The notes below the pieces were generated by a model, which saw only the letters and a program-made list of their open reading frames with translations, did no database searches and was not told where the DNA came from. From Pyrenophora tritici-repentis (taxonomy: Eukaryota > Ascomycota > Dothideomycetes > Pleosporales > Pleosporaceae), in contig NC_089390.1 in the NCBI RefSeq assembly GCF_003171515.1, positions 8,808,274-8,872,273 on the forward strand: 64,000 bases of DNA, written 5' to 3'. Every line of letters starts with the position of its first letter. The stretch's first letter is position 1. The translations under genes were made by a program, and so were the position numbers. Shown in pieces: positions 21,414 through 32,109 of the stretch.

Positions 21414-22980
21414 GTGTAAGCTGAGGTGTTAATTTCGGGCAGGCCGGCACGAGAGCAGATCGTCGAGGAACGATAGGTGGGGCGCTAACCATGAACGGCG
21501 CTATGTCGGTTAAAACCGCACTACGGAACAAACGATGGGTACGTACACGACTAAACGCTGATCCTAGCCAGATGATTATTGACCTAATGTGGTTGTATAC
21601 AATACTTGGCTCATTGAAGCCCCCCCCAGACAGTGTTTTTTTGCCACTCTTTGGATACGGAGACGGCTCAAGCATTCTGATGAAGGATCTGCTTCCTGGC
21701 GGGCTGGGCAATAGGCGGGCTGAAGCTTTTCGGCCATTGCTGCAGGCGCCTGACGTCAAGCGGCACCCGTAGACATATTGGACAGTAACTACCTACATAC
21801 CTGGGTTCTAGGAGCGGGAGGGTGCCAGATTGATACATACATATCACTGTTGAGGCGTCGTCGCTTACAGCTCTCCGAGGGTGCACACGACGCTCGGACT
21901 GAACAGAGATTGCCGATGCATGCAGGGGTGGAGCTATTTTGGTTGCAAGCTCATTCGCATGCCATAAAACTCTACAAGACAGTTAATACCAAAGCTAATA
22001 TAACCAGTCAGCACCGCTCGGAGCGTTCAAGTCGGCCGGATATGACGCAGCATGCAGACGAGCCCGACTATTCCCACGGCATTTCCTATCATCAGCCCGG
22101 CGTAGACAGTGGGTGCAGTGTGCGCCACAATCTGTCGCTCGTCGGGCATGCACGATTCATGAATACCAGTGGAGCCATGGCGAATGCAACCAAGTCCAAC
22201 CAAGTGCGTTCATGATTGCGCCACCGTTCAGACCATCCACCACATCTCTGGCCCGACAGCTGCTAAGTGGCTGTTTCAAGTGAGCTATTGCTGTCAATGT
22301 AACAGCGCCCGGATCCACCCAGCCTAGGCTATACCTGCCCCTCTTACACTGGCCACCCCGGATCCCTGACACCCAGTTCCAGCATCGCTTCGCTCATGCT
22401 CCCTATTCTTCGTCATCGCCCGCCCGCTCAGGTAGATTTCAATACTCCGTCCTTCTCGCGACTCGTGTTCGCTCCCTGCACCTACGTCTGCCACGCCCCG
22501 AGCGGCCTCTTGGATTACTGCCCTTCCCGACCCGCCTCGTGTACTTGTATACTTGATACCGTCGCATTTCCGCTTCTGAACCAACACATGTCAGCCAACG
22601 CCCTTGAACAGCCTTCGTAATACCCGACACCATACGAGACAAGACGAATCCAACGCCCACGCCGACCGACCGTGCGCCAACTTTGCATACTTTACTCTTC
22701 ATGTTTCCACAACCACACTTTGCCTCCACTTGCTGATCACCCGAAACAAGACCTGTTCCGTCCGTCTTACACTGCGGCGTCGCGTCCAACCCTCCTCGGC
22801 CACGCCTTCTTCTCTCTCTTGCACCCGTTCCAACATTATTATATCGAGACCGAATTGGAGGGGTCAGTCCATTTTCCTTGCTGCACGCCCTAGCACGGGG
22901 TCGTGGTCGCCCACCGTCCGGCGCACCTACGATACAGCGACCCAATCCGGACGAGCCGCGTGCAGTAAAAGGGCGCCATC
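21414..22980. promoter_or_regulatory. Long divergent upstream region before Zn2Cys6 gene
   Basis: About 1.57 kb separates ASA1 from the Zn2Cys6 regulator. Frames on both strands are short, compositionally odd and lack homologous motifs. The right half (about 22.38-22.98 kb) is C/T-rich like a long transcribed leader with several small upstream frames. A TGACGTCA palindrome occurs at 21751-21758. Confidence 0.45.
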
Positions 22981-25123
22981 ATGACGGGCACCGCTACACC
23001 ACCATCCAACAATGATTCGCCCGGAAGCAAGCCATTGCCCACTAGAAAGAGAGCCAGCGATGCAACGCCCGAGGACAAACCCAAGAGGACGCGCACTGGC
23101 TGCCTGACATGCCGAGAACGCCATTTGAAATGCGACGAGAGCAAGCCAACCTGCCATAATTGCCTCAAGTCGCAGCGCGAGTGCAACTGGGGCAAGAAAC
23201 TCAATTTCCTCGATACCACATGCGAGAAAAACGCATACATAATACCACAAGGCATAGACTACCAGGTAGCCTTCATGGACGAATCGAGGACTATCGCATC
23301 TGAATATGTGGGTGGTCGAGAAATGTATCCGGTAGAGGATGTGGACTCGCACTCGCACCTGTCCGTGGCTAACAACGGATTCGACATGGGCCCACCAGCA
23401 GCGTCGCGTCAGCACATCCCCCAAATACAGGGCATCGCACAAGAGTCCTATCAGCAGGCCCAAATCAACTACAACTTTGATCAACAGCGGACACAGCAGC
23501 AGCAGCAACAACACGCGCGATCCAGTAAGTTGATCCCGACGCATATGCAGTGCTTTGCTGACCCGACTAGTGTCCAACTACTCAAACGGCCCCACACCAT
23601 CCTCCTACACAATGGAACACTCGGCGAGCCCAGGGGCCATGCCAAAGCGTGACTACCTCAAAACTCAAGAAGAGGTACTGTATATGCAGGTCTTTGTTGA
23701 AGAGATTGGCATATGGATGGACAGCATGGATGCCCACAAGCACTTTTCGCGTTTGCTACCCTTCCATGCGCTCAACGAACCTATGCTACTGCACGCCTTC
23801 CTCGCATGCGGTGCACGCCATCTAGCTCTTGTTAACCCCAAGTACAGTGAAGAGAAGGCACTCCATTACTACGATGTCGCCACACGCGATCTATTGCACT
23901 CATTGCAGGACCCCGACCGTGACACCATTCTCTGCGCAACCACCGCTGTCATTCTCAACGTTTACGAAATCATGGGTGAGCGCGCGCTACAACGGATGAA
24001 CCACATTGCGGGAGCTCGAGCCCTGATCAAGGAATGTCGCTGGAATGCTAGGTCTACTGGCATCGGAGCCGCATGCTTCTGGTTGAATGTAGGCATGGAG
24101 ATTTTGAGCTGTCTGCACTTCAATTGGCAGGTCGCTTGGGACCCAGATGAATGGGGCATTGAAATGGACTTTACACCCGAGACCGAGTCTGGCAAGGAAG
24201 AAGTCTGGACACACCGTATACTGTATGTTGTGGCGAGGATCTGTAATTTCCGCGCTTCGATACCGCGGAACCAAGATATCGCGAGACAGACCCTCCAAGA
24301 ACGACACAACGAATGGCTTCGGCTCAAAGACATGGCTGACAGATGGAACGACAACATACCGCGCACTATGCATCCAATGGCTTACCTGTACCCGGGACAG
24401 ACGATATCCGGATCAGCCTTCCCCGAAGTCTGGCTGATCAAGAGAGCATCGATCATTGCGCGGCTCTTTTACCACACTTCCATGGTCTTGCTAGCGCAGA
24501 TCAACCCAATCCAGGGGCCGAGCGAGCCTGAGATGTGGGCTATGCTAGAGCAAAATTCCAAATTCGTTTGCGGCATTAGCGCACATGTTAAGGATCGTGG
24601 CGTCGCTAGTGTAGCGCTCCGATCACTTGCAATTGCTGCTGAGCCTCTAACAGATCGACGAGAACAAGAGGAGGTACTTCAGATCTTCGACAAGATCCGT
24701 CAAGAGACAGGCTGGCGAGTTGGTTTTGTCAACACGGAGCTGAAGCAGAAATGGGGTTGGGACACGCCTCAGAGTCAGGACCAGAAGCCACAGCAGCAAC
24801 CGCCGCCACAGCAACAGTCCCAGCAGCAGCAGCAACAACAACATGTCAATGGCCACATGCAGGACGGAAACGTCATGTATCAGCAACAGCCACAAATTGT
24901 AGTCCAGCAACAGATGCCGCAAGTGTCAATGGCACCGGCTCCAGTACCAAGACGGCCAACGGGCTTTGGTAACCCACTCTTAGTGGCAGACTTTAGTATG
25001 CCACAACATCCCTACCAGACACATTACGTACCGGCGAACATTGTCCAGCAACAGCATCCACCGACATTACTCCAGCCACCACTAAATGGTGTCAACGGAT
25101 ATGGTGGACAACATTTCTTCTAG
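22981..25123 (+). CDS. Zn(II)2Cys6 transcription factor with Fungal_trans_2-like domain
   Basis: Two exons, 22981-23524 and 23571-25123, give 698 residues. The zinc cluster C-x2-C-x6-C-x6-C-x2-C-x6-C spans residues 41-68, preceded by a basic stretch (KPKRTRTG) as in nuclear DNA-binding regulators. A first glutamine tract follows around residue 170. The middle (residues 215-560) looks like the Fungal_trans_2 helical region: FSRLLPFHALNEPMLLHAFLACGARHLAL, then LCATTAVILNVYEIMG and HIAGARALIKECRW. The last 130 residues are Gln/Pro-rich, resembling an activation domain. It is expected to bind CGG half-sites. Targets and inducing signal cannot be read from sequence, and no biosynthetic cluster is adjacent. 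Confidence 0.93.
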
Positions 25124-25566
25124 ATATCTCTCTGTTGTTCCCCCATTGCCCAAGACCTTCGCCCCTTCGCTCTTGTATTACTTGAAATTCATGATCCACA
25201 AAAAAGGGAACGGCCCTTGGATATCCTCTGTACGGGATTTCGGGTTCCTATATACGGTCTCACGCCGCTTTTTCCTTTTACACTAACGACGTCACGAGTA
25301 GAAAACTGCGATAACTAATAGTATGATCATTCTGGCAAAAAAGTGATGGGGAACACACGACTGTCTGCGTAGAGCTTCTCCTGTTGTTTCAAAAAGAATC
25401 TGAGCTGTTCTTTTTCTTTTCTTCTTGTTAATAATATACCCTCGGATTTCGACGTCCTTTTCATATACAAACAATTGCATTTGCCAAACTTCATGTCTTC
25501 TTTGCTTCACTCATGTTTGTCGTCGACTACTGGTGCCTTCCAACAATGCAAATGAACAGAAAAGCC
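25124..25566. other. Convergent intergenic, no gene seen
   Basis: This holds the 3' regions of the Zn2Cys6 gene and the membrane protein, which converge here. It has A/T-rich tracts compatible with polyadenylation and no convincing frame. Confidence 0.6.
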
Positions 25567-26226
25567 CTATTGCCTCCTTCCCTGTTCCTCTATCCTAATC
25601 TCCCCACACGCAGCTAGCTCGTGATAACATACCGTGCCCTGGACCTCGCTAGGCTCAACATAAACTTCATATTGCACTCCCTCATCCTCCCTCTCCTGCG
25701 CATACACCGGTGGCCCACGCAACTCGGCCACGTCTTCGTTGCTGTTCTTGTCGCGCGCGAACCGTTTTTTAAGCCGGAGGAGGGATAGGTTGTTTCGACA
25801 CCGGTGGAGGAAGTAATAGAGACATAGGCCTACGAGGAGTATGTCTGCTATAGCGAGTCCGACGGCGAGGCCGACGATGCGAGCTTTGGTGAGAGGGGAG
25901 GGGGTGGTCTGTTGTTGTGGTTGTGGGAAGAAGATGGCGGTGGAGTTTGGGTATTGGGATTGTTGGATTTGGGTGGGCGGTGGCGAGGGCGTTGGTGTTG
26001 ATGTTGATGTTGATGTTGACGGAGTCGTCACCGTATTGGCCTGAACCACAAGACTAGATGTCTCATCCAAAGACCCAGTTGAAGAAACCGCTGCAGCGCT
26101 GTCAGATTGAAATGCTCGCCCTTCTCCAACCGAGGAAGTCGCAATGGCTGTCGCGGTCGCGGTCGTGGCACAGACTCCATGCAAGAAGCACAGCACCACA
26201 GCCAACAAAAACACCAAGCGCCTCAT
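25567..26226 (-). CDS. Single-pass membrane protein with Ser/Thr-rich ectodomain
   Basis: Intronless frame of 219 residues. A cleavable signal peptide is likely at MRRLVFLLAVVLCFLHGVCA (residues 1-20). Residues 21-115 are Ser/Thr/Pro-rich, including (ST)n and a PSPPP stretch, and suit O-mannosylation. A membrane segment follows at about residues 118-142 (VGLAVGLAIADILLVGLCLYYFL), then a basic stop-transfer (HRCRNN) and an acidic cytoplasmic tail. The architecture resembles Mid2/Wsc-type surface sensors, but no cysteine-rich WSC domain is present, so the role is unknown. The ATG at 26226 is the only one near; the frame upstream opens with TTG. Confidence 0.82.
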   Translation of the reverse strand: MRRLVFLLAVVLCFLHGVCATTATATAIATSSVGEGRAFQSDSAAAVSSTGSLDETSSLVVQANTVTTPSTSTSTSTPTPSPPPTQIQQSQYPNSTAIFFPQPQQQTTPSPLTKARIVGLAVGLAIADILLVGLCLYYFLHRCRNNLSLLRLKKRFARDKNSNEDVAELRGPPVYAQEREDEGVQYEVYVEPSEVQGTVCYHELAACGEIRIEEQGRRQ

Positions 26227-26993
26227 ATTTAATCCTGTCCGCGCATCCAGGCGACGACGAAAATGGAAAGATGCAAGTAGGATTTGGGGGCGGTTTTTGG
26301 TCTCTCGTTGGGACGCCTGATGTGCGCAGCCGTCACTTTTGAGGTTGGGTACATGGCCAACTGCGCCGCATGCCGGCCCTTGTTTCAGGAGAGTCGGCGA
26401 AGATGGTGATTTACCCGTACCTGCCGCCAATGGATTGCTGGATGCGGTGGGAGATTCCACGGGGATTGGGCGGGGTAAGGGTAATTCGCTGGGCGTGATG
26501 GTGGTGTGGTCTTGTTGGTTGGTGTTTGGTTGAAGAAGATCACTTTTCTGTAGGTACAAGACTCATTGCACGTAATTTCCGCTAGAATGTCAATATGTCA
26601 ACATTTTTTTTTAGTTATCTCTATCATGAGTTTTATTCATTAACTACTACTACTATTTTCGCGACTTCCTATAGAGTCTAGTAGCTATGTCTTCGTTCAC
26701 ATTCATGATTAACACATTTTAAAAGCCGGTTGAGCGCCGTCATTCCGGAATTATTACGCCAAATCTATGCACCATCTATTCTACTCTCTACTACTCTTAG
26801 GACGAACTCAGTTCATTGTATTCGTGACAGCAACCTCCTCAACACATAGACCCAAGCCGGCGTACCTACATGATTCGGGTGTATATGCAGGTTCCCTTAT
26901 GCAGTCTAGCATTAGTAGTACACTTTACTCATGACTACCCTACATACACTAGTTTCAGACGGCGTAATAGTTCACTCATTCTCACCCAAGCTT
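26227..26993. other. A/T-richer intergenic beside a pseudogene
   Basis: The part from about 26,560 to 26,990 is noticeably A/T-richer than the gene-bearing DNA, with runs such as an eight-to-nine T tract and a TACTACTACTAC repeat near 26,645. No coding frame is seen. It may be decayed sequence linked to the neighbouring broken gene. Confidence 0.45.
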
Positions 26994-28488
26994 TTAAACG
27001 ACCCAATTAGCCGCTTCACCTTCACCTTCACCTTCACCTTTACTACACAGGCTGTCCATGTTAGCCACATACTTTGATAGCCTTTCCAGCATCCGACCAG
27101 ATTGTATTAAGCCGGAAAACTGCGTGTCCTCTTGCCACCGGATGCATCTTCCAGCCGCACCCGAGTACTCCATACAGCGTACTTTTGCACTTTCTCCGAG
27201 CTTGAAGTCTGCGGAAGTCGAGCACTTGCCAGCGGCGTAGGAGAACTGGAGGCAATTGGCTTTGGCCTCGTATACTAGTTTGCACTCCTCGAATGCTCCT
27301 TTGTCGCTGGATTCAACACCCATGGAAAGATTATCCCAGCCGTATTCTCTTGTGGTGAATTGTGGGACGATGTATTCTTGGAACACGTCTCGGTGAAGTA
27401 GTCCAGTCCTTCTACTCTGTTGAAGACTCTGTTCAAAGACCTATAACTTCTGGATATCGACTTGGCGCATATGGTGGTATGTCGTTGGGGCATAGCACCA
27501 AGGCTTAATTTCTCTCGGGTTCTCTTGGCCTTCGAAACGTTGTGATTGAGCGATGCCACGGGATCGCCTTGGAAACGGGGAAAGGCCCAAAACAACTCCA
27601 CGTCGACGTCTTGGAGAGCTTTGCCATGCACCATATCTCCTGTCCAGCTTTAGGTCGTGAACTCGTCGTACTCAGCAAGATGCGTATTCCGATAGTCAGT
27701 CACCCTACGCATGGCGGCCGAAGAAAGCGCAAAGCCAGACCCCCTATGCGCAAACAAAGTCTCACCAATAAGCATGGGTTTGCCGATGTAAAAGGCTTGC
27801 CTGCATCGAAAAGGCTCAGGTGATTGAGTAGGTTTTGCCAAACAAGATATGTATCGGTTTCCATAAACAAGAACCACTTTGCAGTCGGTCGATATTTGTG
27901 AGCCGTGTCCACCATGGGGAGAAACTTGAATCGGTCCAGCTTCCAATAGGGGTTCTCTGGGGATCCTGAAGGGCCACTTCCAAGGTGCGTAGTGTTCTTC
28001 AGGTCGGCTCTGCCACGGCTACGGAGATGTTCATAAAGTCGAAACCCCGAGGCTGACGCTTCGAGCTCATCTCTCAGCTACTCAAACACACCGTACACTT
28101 GGTGACCGTCAATCACCTCCTCGAAGTTAGAGTAGATGACATAGTTTGTAACACAACGCAGTGTCGTTTCGAAGTGAATGGATAGCTTTGCAAGAGCCTC
28201 TGTTGCACCTGTCCGAACGACTTCCAGAACATCTTCTGCGGTTACTGATCTTGGGCATATCGTTGGTATAGACGCCTCTGATCCTGGCCTTCTGGTAGAT
28301 CCTTCTGGACCACGGATCTCGCCAGTGCCGGTTCGAAGAACGTCGTTGTGATATCCAGGTACAAAATACTCATAAAAGAAGAGTATACAAAGAATAACTC
28401 CAACAAGACCCCATAGCCGACCGCGCCTCCGCAATCCTATCGGTGATCGCGGTCTAAACGCATAAGCACAAGCTTTTTTGCGACCCAT
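26994..28488 (-). pseudogene. Decayed GT31-like fungal glycosyltransferase
   Basis: Read across frames on the minus strand, this is a type II membrane protein. A basic start (MGRKKACAYAF) and one hydrophobic anchor (LWGLVGVILCILFFYEYFV) are followed by a lumenal region like fungal glycosyltransferase family 31/DUF604 proteins: YVIYSNFEE, WFLFMETDTYLVW, ETLFAHRGSGFALS, LFWAFPRFQGDP and a cysteine-bearing C-terminal module (FEECKLVYEAKANCLQFSY). The frame is broken by TAG at 28080-28078, a one-base loss near 27,790, TAA at 27652-27650, a shift near 27,510 and TAG at 27443-27441. None of these coincides with an intron-like sequence. Homology continues on both sides of each break, so I call it a pseudogene rather than a multi-exon gene. 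Family identity is from memory. Confidence 0.7.
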
Positions 28489-29340
28489 TTTGTGATCAAC
28501 GACAAGGAAGACAGGCGGGAGTGTAGGTTGGGACAAAGAACGAGAGACATTGCGGAATGAATGTTAGTACCCAGGTTTCTGGAAAAGGGAGAGAGTCAAG
28601 GATCTTTGGTCTGAATGACTCGCACGTTCTCGCAAAAAACGGGCGCTTACCACGATGGCATTGTATCGTATATTGGATATTGGATATTGCGGCACCGACT
28701 AACATTGACCCGTAAGGTGTGGTTGGAGCGCCACCAACTTGCCAACGGTCAAACCGACTAACGAGAGAAACGTCTCCGTAGGGGGTTCTGGGTTTTGATA
28801 GATTGACTTTATCATAAATATATATAGTCATTATCATGGTTACCGACGAAAGTATGCTACGCGCATCAAGGGGCATACAAACTTTGCATTGAATGGACCA
28901 CCACGGAAGCAGTATTGATTAGAGAACGTACCAAAAAAGATATAGAGAGGAATTAGACAACATAAGTTGCCACTACTCCAGGCTTTAAACCAGTCCCCTA
29001 ATTTGTCGACGAAAAGCGGGACTTTCGGTGGAGCCAGGATCTACATACCCAAAGCATTCCCAAGCCGAGATCGTATACACATCTGGGCGGCATAAAATGA
29101 TTACAGTGTAAGTAAGCACCTAACAGGCGTATCCGGCGCGTACAGTGGCCTTTTTACTTTAGTGCAAGTATTTTATGTTGACCAAGTGTACACATGCATG
29201 ATCAAACGAGCAGACATGTTTGTCTATATTGCACCAGGAAATAGTGGTGACATATCATCTTTAACTCATTGTGTTGGATCATCGACCATTATATACAGTC
29301 CCTTCCTCCATCCTCATGAATCATCATCATCACACTGTGT
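28489..29340. other. Intergenic, no gene seen
   Basis: This is the upstream region of the decayed glycosyltransferase and the 3' region of the alcohol dehydrogenase. A short direct repeat (ATTGGATATTGGATAT) lies near 28,673. No credible coding frame is visible. Confidence 0.55.
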
Positions 29341-30497
29341 TTACTTCGATGTGTCCAAGACGTAGCGTCCAACAATGGCGCCCTGGTGCATCTTGTCGTA
29401 GACCATCTGCAATTCGGATAGACCAACGATCTTGTACGGAGCCTTGATCAAGCCACGACGGAAGAACTCGATGGCCTCTGAACTGTCCTTGCGGTTACCG
29501 ACATACGAACCCTGGATCCTGATCATCTTGATGACGGTCTCGAAAACGGGCGCCCTCAGGTAGGCACCAGCTGGAAGACCAATGCAGATGACGGTACCAC
29601 GGGGTCGGACGTACTCAGCAGCTTGCTGGAACGGCTTCTCGTTGACAGCGACAAGGATGACGACATGCGGGCCAAGGCCATCGGGTGTTGCCTTCTGTAC
29701 GTCTGCAACGAGGTTCTTTGATGTGGAGAAGTCGACGAAAGCCTCGGCACCAAGGTCCTGGGTGCACATCTTCCTCTTCTCATCACCGGTGTCGATAGCG
29801 ATGGTTCGTACACCCATAGCCTTTGCGTACTGGCAAGCAAGAGAACCTAGACCGCCTCCGGCACCAACGATAGCAGCCCACTGTCCAGGCTTGACGCCGG
29901 ACTCTTTGAGGCCCTTGTAGACAGTGATACCAGCGCAGAGGACAGGAGCAATAGCAGCAAGGTCGCATTCCTTGGGGATACGTGCTACATGGGCGGCTTT
30001 GGCGATGCAGTATTGCTGGAAGGTACCATCGACAGTGTATCCAGAGAGAAGAGGCTTCGGGCACAGGGGCTCATCCGCTTGCTGGCAGAAGTCGCAGGCC
30101 AAGCATGAACCGTTGAGCCACTTGACGCCTGATGTGGTGTTAGCAATGTTCTTTCTGTGAGAGACGCATTACATACCTGCATAGTCTCCAATCTCAACGT
30201 CGTTGACAAGCTCTCCTCGTGCAACTACAACACCAGCACCTTCGTGGCCACCGACGAGAGGTAGCTTCGTAGCCTGGGAACAGTCAGAATCTGCCACGAG
30301 CAATCGTTGATGGATATGCTTACCAGAGGCCAATCGCCGTTGACAGCGTGTAGATCAGTGTGGCATACACCAGAGTATTTGATGTTGACGAGAACCTCAT
30401 CGGGACCGGGCTTCTGGACGGGAATCTTCTTGTACTCAACGGGACCGCCGGTCTTCTCGATGACTTGCGCCCATTGTTCTGTTGGGATCTGTGGCAT
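29341..30497 (-). CDS. Zinc-dependent alcohol dehydrogenase
   Basis: Cytosolic-type ADH interconverting acetaldehyde and ethanol with NAD. Three exons, 30497-30324, 30273-30177 and 30128-29341, give 352 residues, the yeast/fungal ADH1 length. Catalytic zinc ligands are in [10 protein letters not shown] and [10 protein letters not shown]. The structural zinc cysteines are in [15 protein letters not shown], and the nucleotide-binding glycine motif is [11 protein letters not shown]. The ending GRYVLDTSK is typical. An in-frame ATG at 30593 would add 32 residues, but a TATA box at 30614-30607 lies only 13 bases upstream of it, so transcripts probably start below it and MPQIPTEQ is the main start. 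Exact isozyme cannot be told. Confidence 0.95.
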
Positions 30498-30606
30498 GTT
30501 GACGATGTATGTCTTGTTGTTAAGTCGGGGAATGGTAGAAGTGATGGCAATAGAAGTGGAGAGCTGGTTGATGTAGCACGATTTCACCGTCATGGAGAAG
30601 ACGGGC

Positions 30607-30614
30607 TTTATATA
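30607..30614 (-). promoter_or_regulatory. TATA box of alcohol dehydrogenase gene
   Basis: TATATAAA on the minus strand, 110 bases upstream of the chosen ADH start at 30497. Its closeness to the ATG at 30593 argues that the latter is usually outside the transcript. Confidence 0.6.
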
Positions 30615-31998
30615 CTCACTGGTGAGGTGAGAACCCCCGCCGCCTTACCCAATGTAGCGACAGACACGTGATACTACCTAGGTAGTATTTGAGTGCAGTT
30701 GCGCCCTCTCAAAGGGAGCCATAGCAACGCGTCCCGTTCATCCATGACAATCACATCTCACTATTCGGGATCCCGGAAACTCGGAGATCGGTCAGTTGAA
30801 TTGTGATTGGTCAATAGTCGCGAGGTAAACATGTACGTGGACGTGTAGAGGGGTCAGTGCATCAGGATTGGTTGGCCTTCCGGATCATGATGATAGCGTG
30901 AGCGTGGAACTTCCGGGACAGGGCGAAAATCATGGCTAAGAGTTGCCAAGTTGACGTGGTCTGACATTAGCGTGTGCAAATCAGCTCAAGAATCATGTAT
31001 CAGCACGATGTTCTGTTTGCTGTGGTGTGAGGGGTGCCTTGGAGGGTGGGTCGAGCGGGTGGGGGTGGCCTTGACGTCAAGCAAACTAGCTTCTTTTGGC
31101 AGAATATGGCTTGATAGTCGTCCGTTCGGCGCTGCCAGTCCACGGCCACCACCGACAAAAAGAAATCAGTTGTTATCTGTGAACTGCCGTGACGAGTTTT
31201 CGCGAACTGCTATGAACATTAATGGCAGATGCACCGCCGTCATCCGCATGCTCCCAGCTTCGGGCACAGCTCGGTTCCACCGCGTCTCGACTCCATCTCA
31301 CGTCTCCACCAACCAACCGCAGCAGGTCATGTGAATGTACATAAAGTTCAACAGAAGTGACGACTGGATCGGACGAGCGCAAAGTACCCACTATTCCCAA
31401 GCTCTTCCAGCCACATGTATCCATGCATCGATGTCTCCTAATGAAGAAAGTCGGGGACGGCAGGAACCAATAGGACCGTCCAGGGTAGTTAGCCTCGAAG
31501 CAGATCCGCCATATGCGGCTCCTGGTGTACCATGCGGGGATCCAACGTCTTATAGGTCCAAGAGTGGTTGTCATAGCGCGATCCGCAATCGCGGGGTAGT
31601 GCGGAAAGCTGCTCACTGGCGTATTCAACGGGTATTCAGCACCGCGCGGAGCAAAGGAATCGAAGAGGGTGTAAGAATGCGGGGAGATTCGTGTGTGGTA
31701 GAGTTCGTGTTCAAGCCGGCTACCGGGCTGGTTCAGTATGGCCGAAACGAAGGAAAGGTCCCGGGACACCGATGCTAGGTACAGAGGGGAAAGGGTCTCC
31801 TTATATCCGTGTCTCCTTGAGAACCCTGATGCACACTTGAGCACCGTCATGACTTCTGGATAACCTGGTGAGACATGACATGACATGTCATTTCACATCC
31901 AGAGCGGGAGGTTATTCATACATCGATGTTCAGACATAGCGACACACACCAAGAGTATTAGTATCTCGAGAAGAATCACACTACTTCACAAACAGGTA
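30615..31998. other. ADH upstream region, no gene seen
   Basis: About 1.4 kb between the ADH TATA box and the transposon. It contains AGGGG (STRE-like) near 30,848, a TTGACGTCAA palindrome at 31071-31080 and a GGGTGGGGG tract near 31,060 that fits CreA-type sites. A 237-residue open frame on the minus strand (31,173-31,886) has no recognisable protein features and is not called. Confidence 0.5.
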
Positions 31999-32044
31999 AC
32001 GTCCGCCACGGGCGAGTGGCAGGATCCGCCAAGACCCCACCAAA
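31999..32044 (+). repeat. Left terminal inverted repeat of pogo-type element
   Basis: 46 bases beginning ACGTCCGCCACGGGCGAGTG. It matches the reverse complement of 33790-33835 without a mismatch and is preceded by TA. Confidence 0.95.
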
Positions 32045-32109
32045 ACCACGACTTATCGCGATAGTATTGCACTGTACAGAACGGTAAATAAAAATCGTAG
32101 TAAGCTATT

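Noticed and set aside
22439..22984. Open frames on both strands in the leader of the Zn2Cys6 gene
   Set aside because: They are antisense to each other, Arg/Cys-rich by composition and without family motifs; the region looks like promoter and leader.
26227..26559. Extension of the Ser/Thr-rich membrane protein upstream of MRRLV
   Set aside because: The upstream frame has only a TTG start and would bury the signal peptide inside the protein.
26994..28488. Reading the glycosyltransferase as an intact multi-exon gene
   Set aside because: None of the five breaks has a donor and acceptor that would remove it while keeping the conserved blocks on either side.
31173..31886. 237-codon open frame on the minus strand upstream of the alcohol dehydrogenase
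   Set aside because: It has no domain, signal or composition of a real protein, overlaps equally open frames on the other strand, and lies in promoter DNA between ADH and the transposon.
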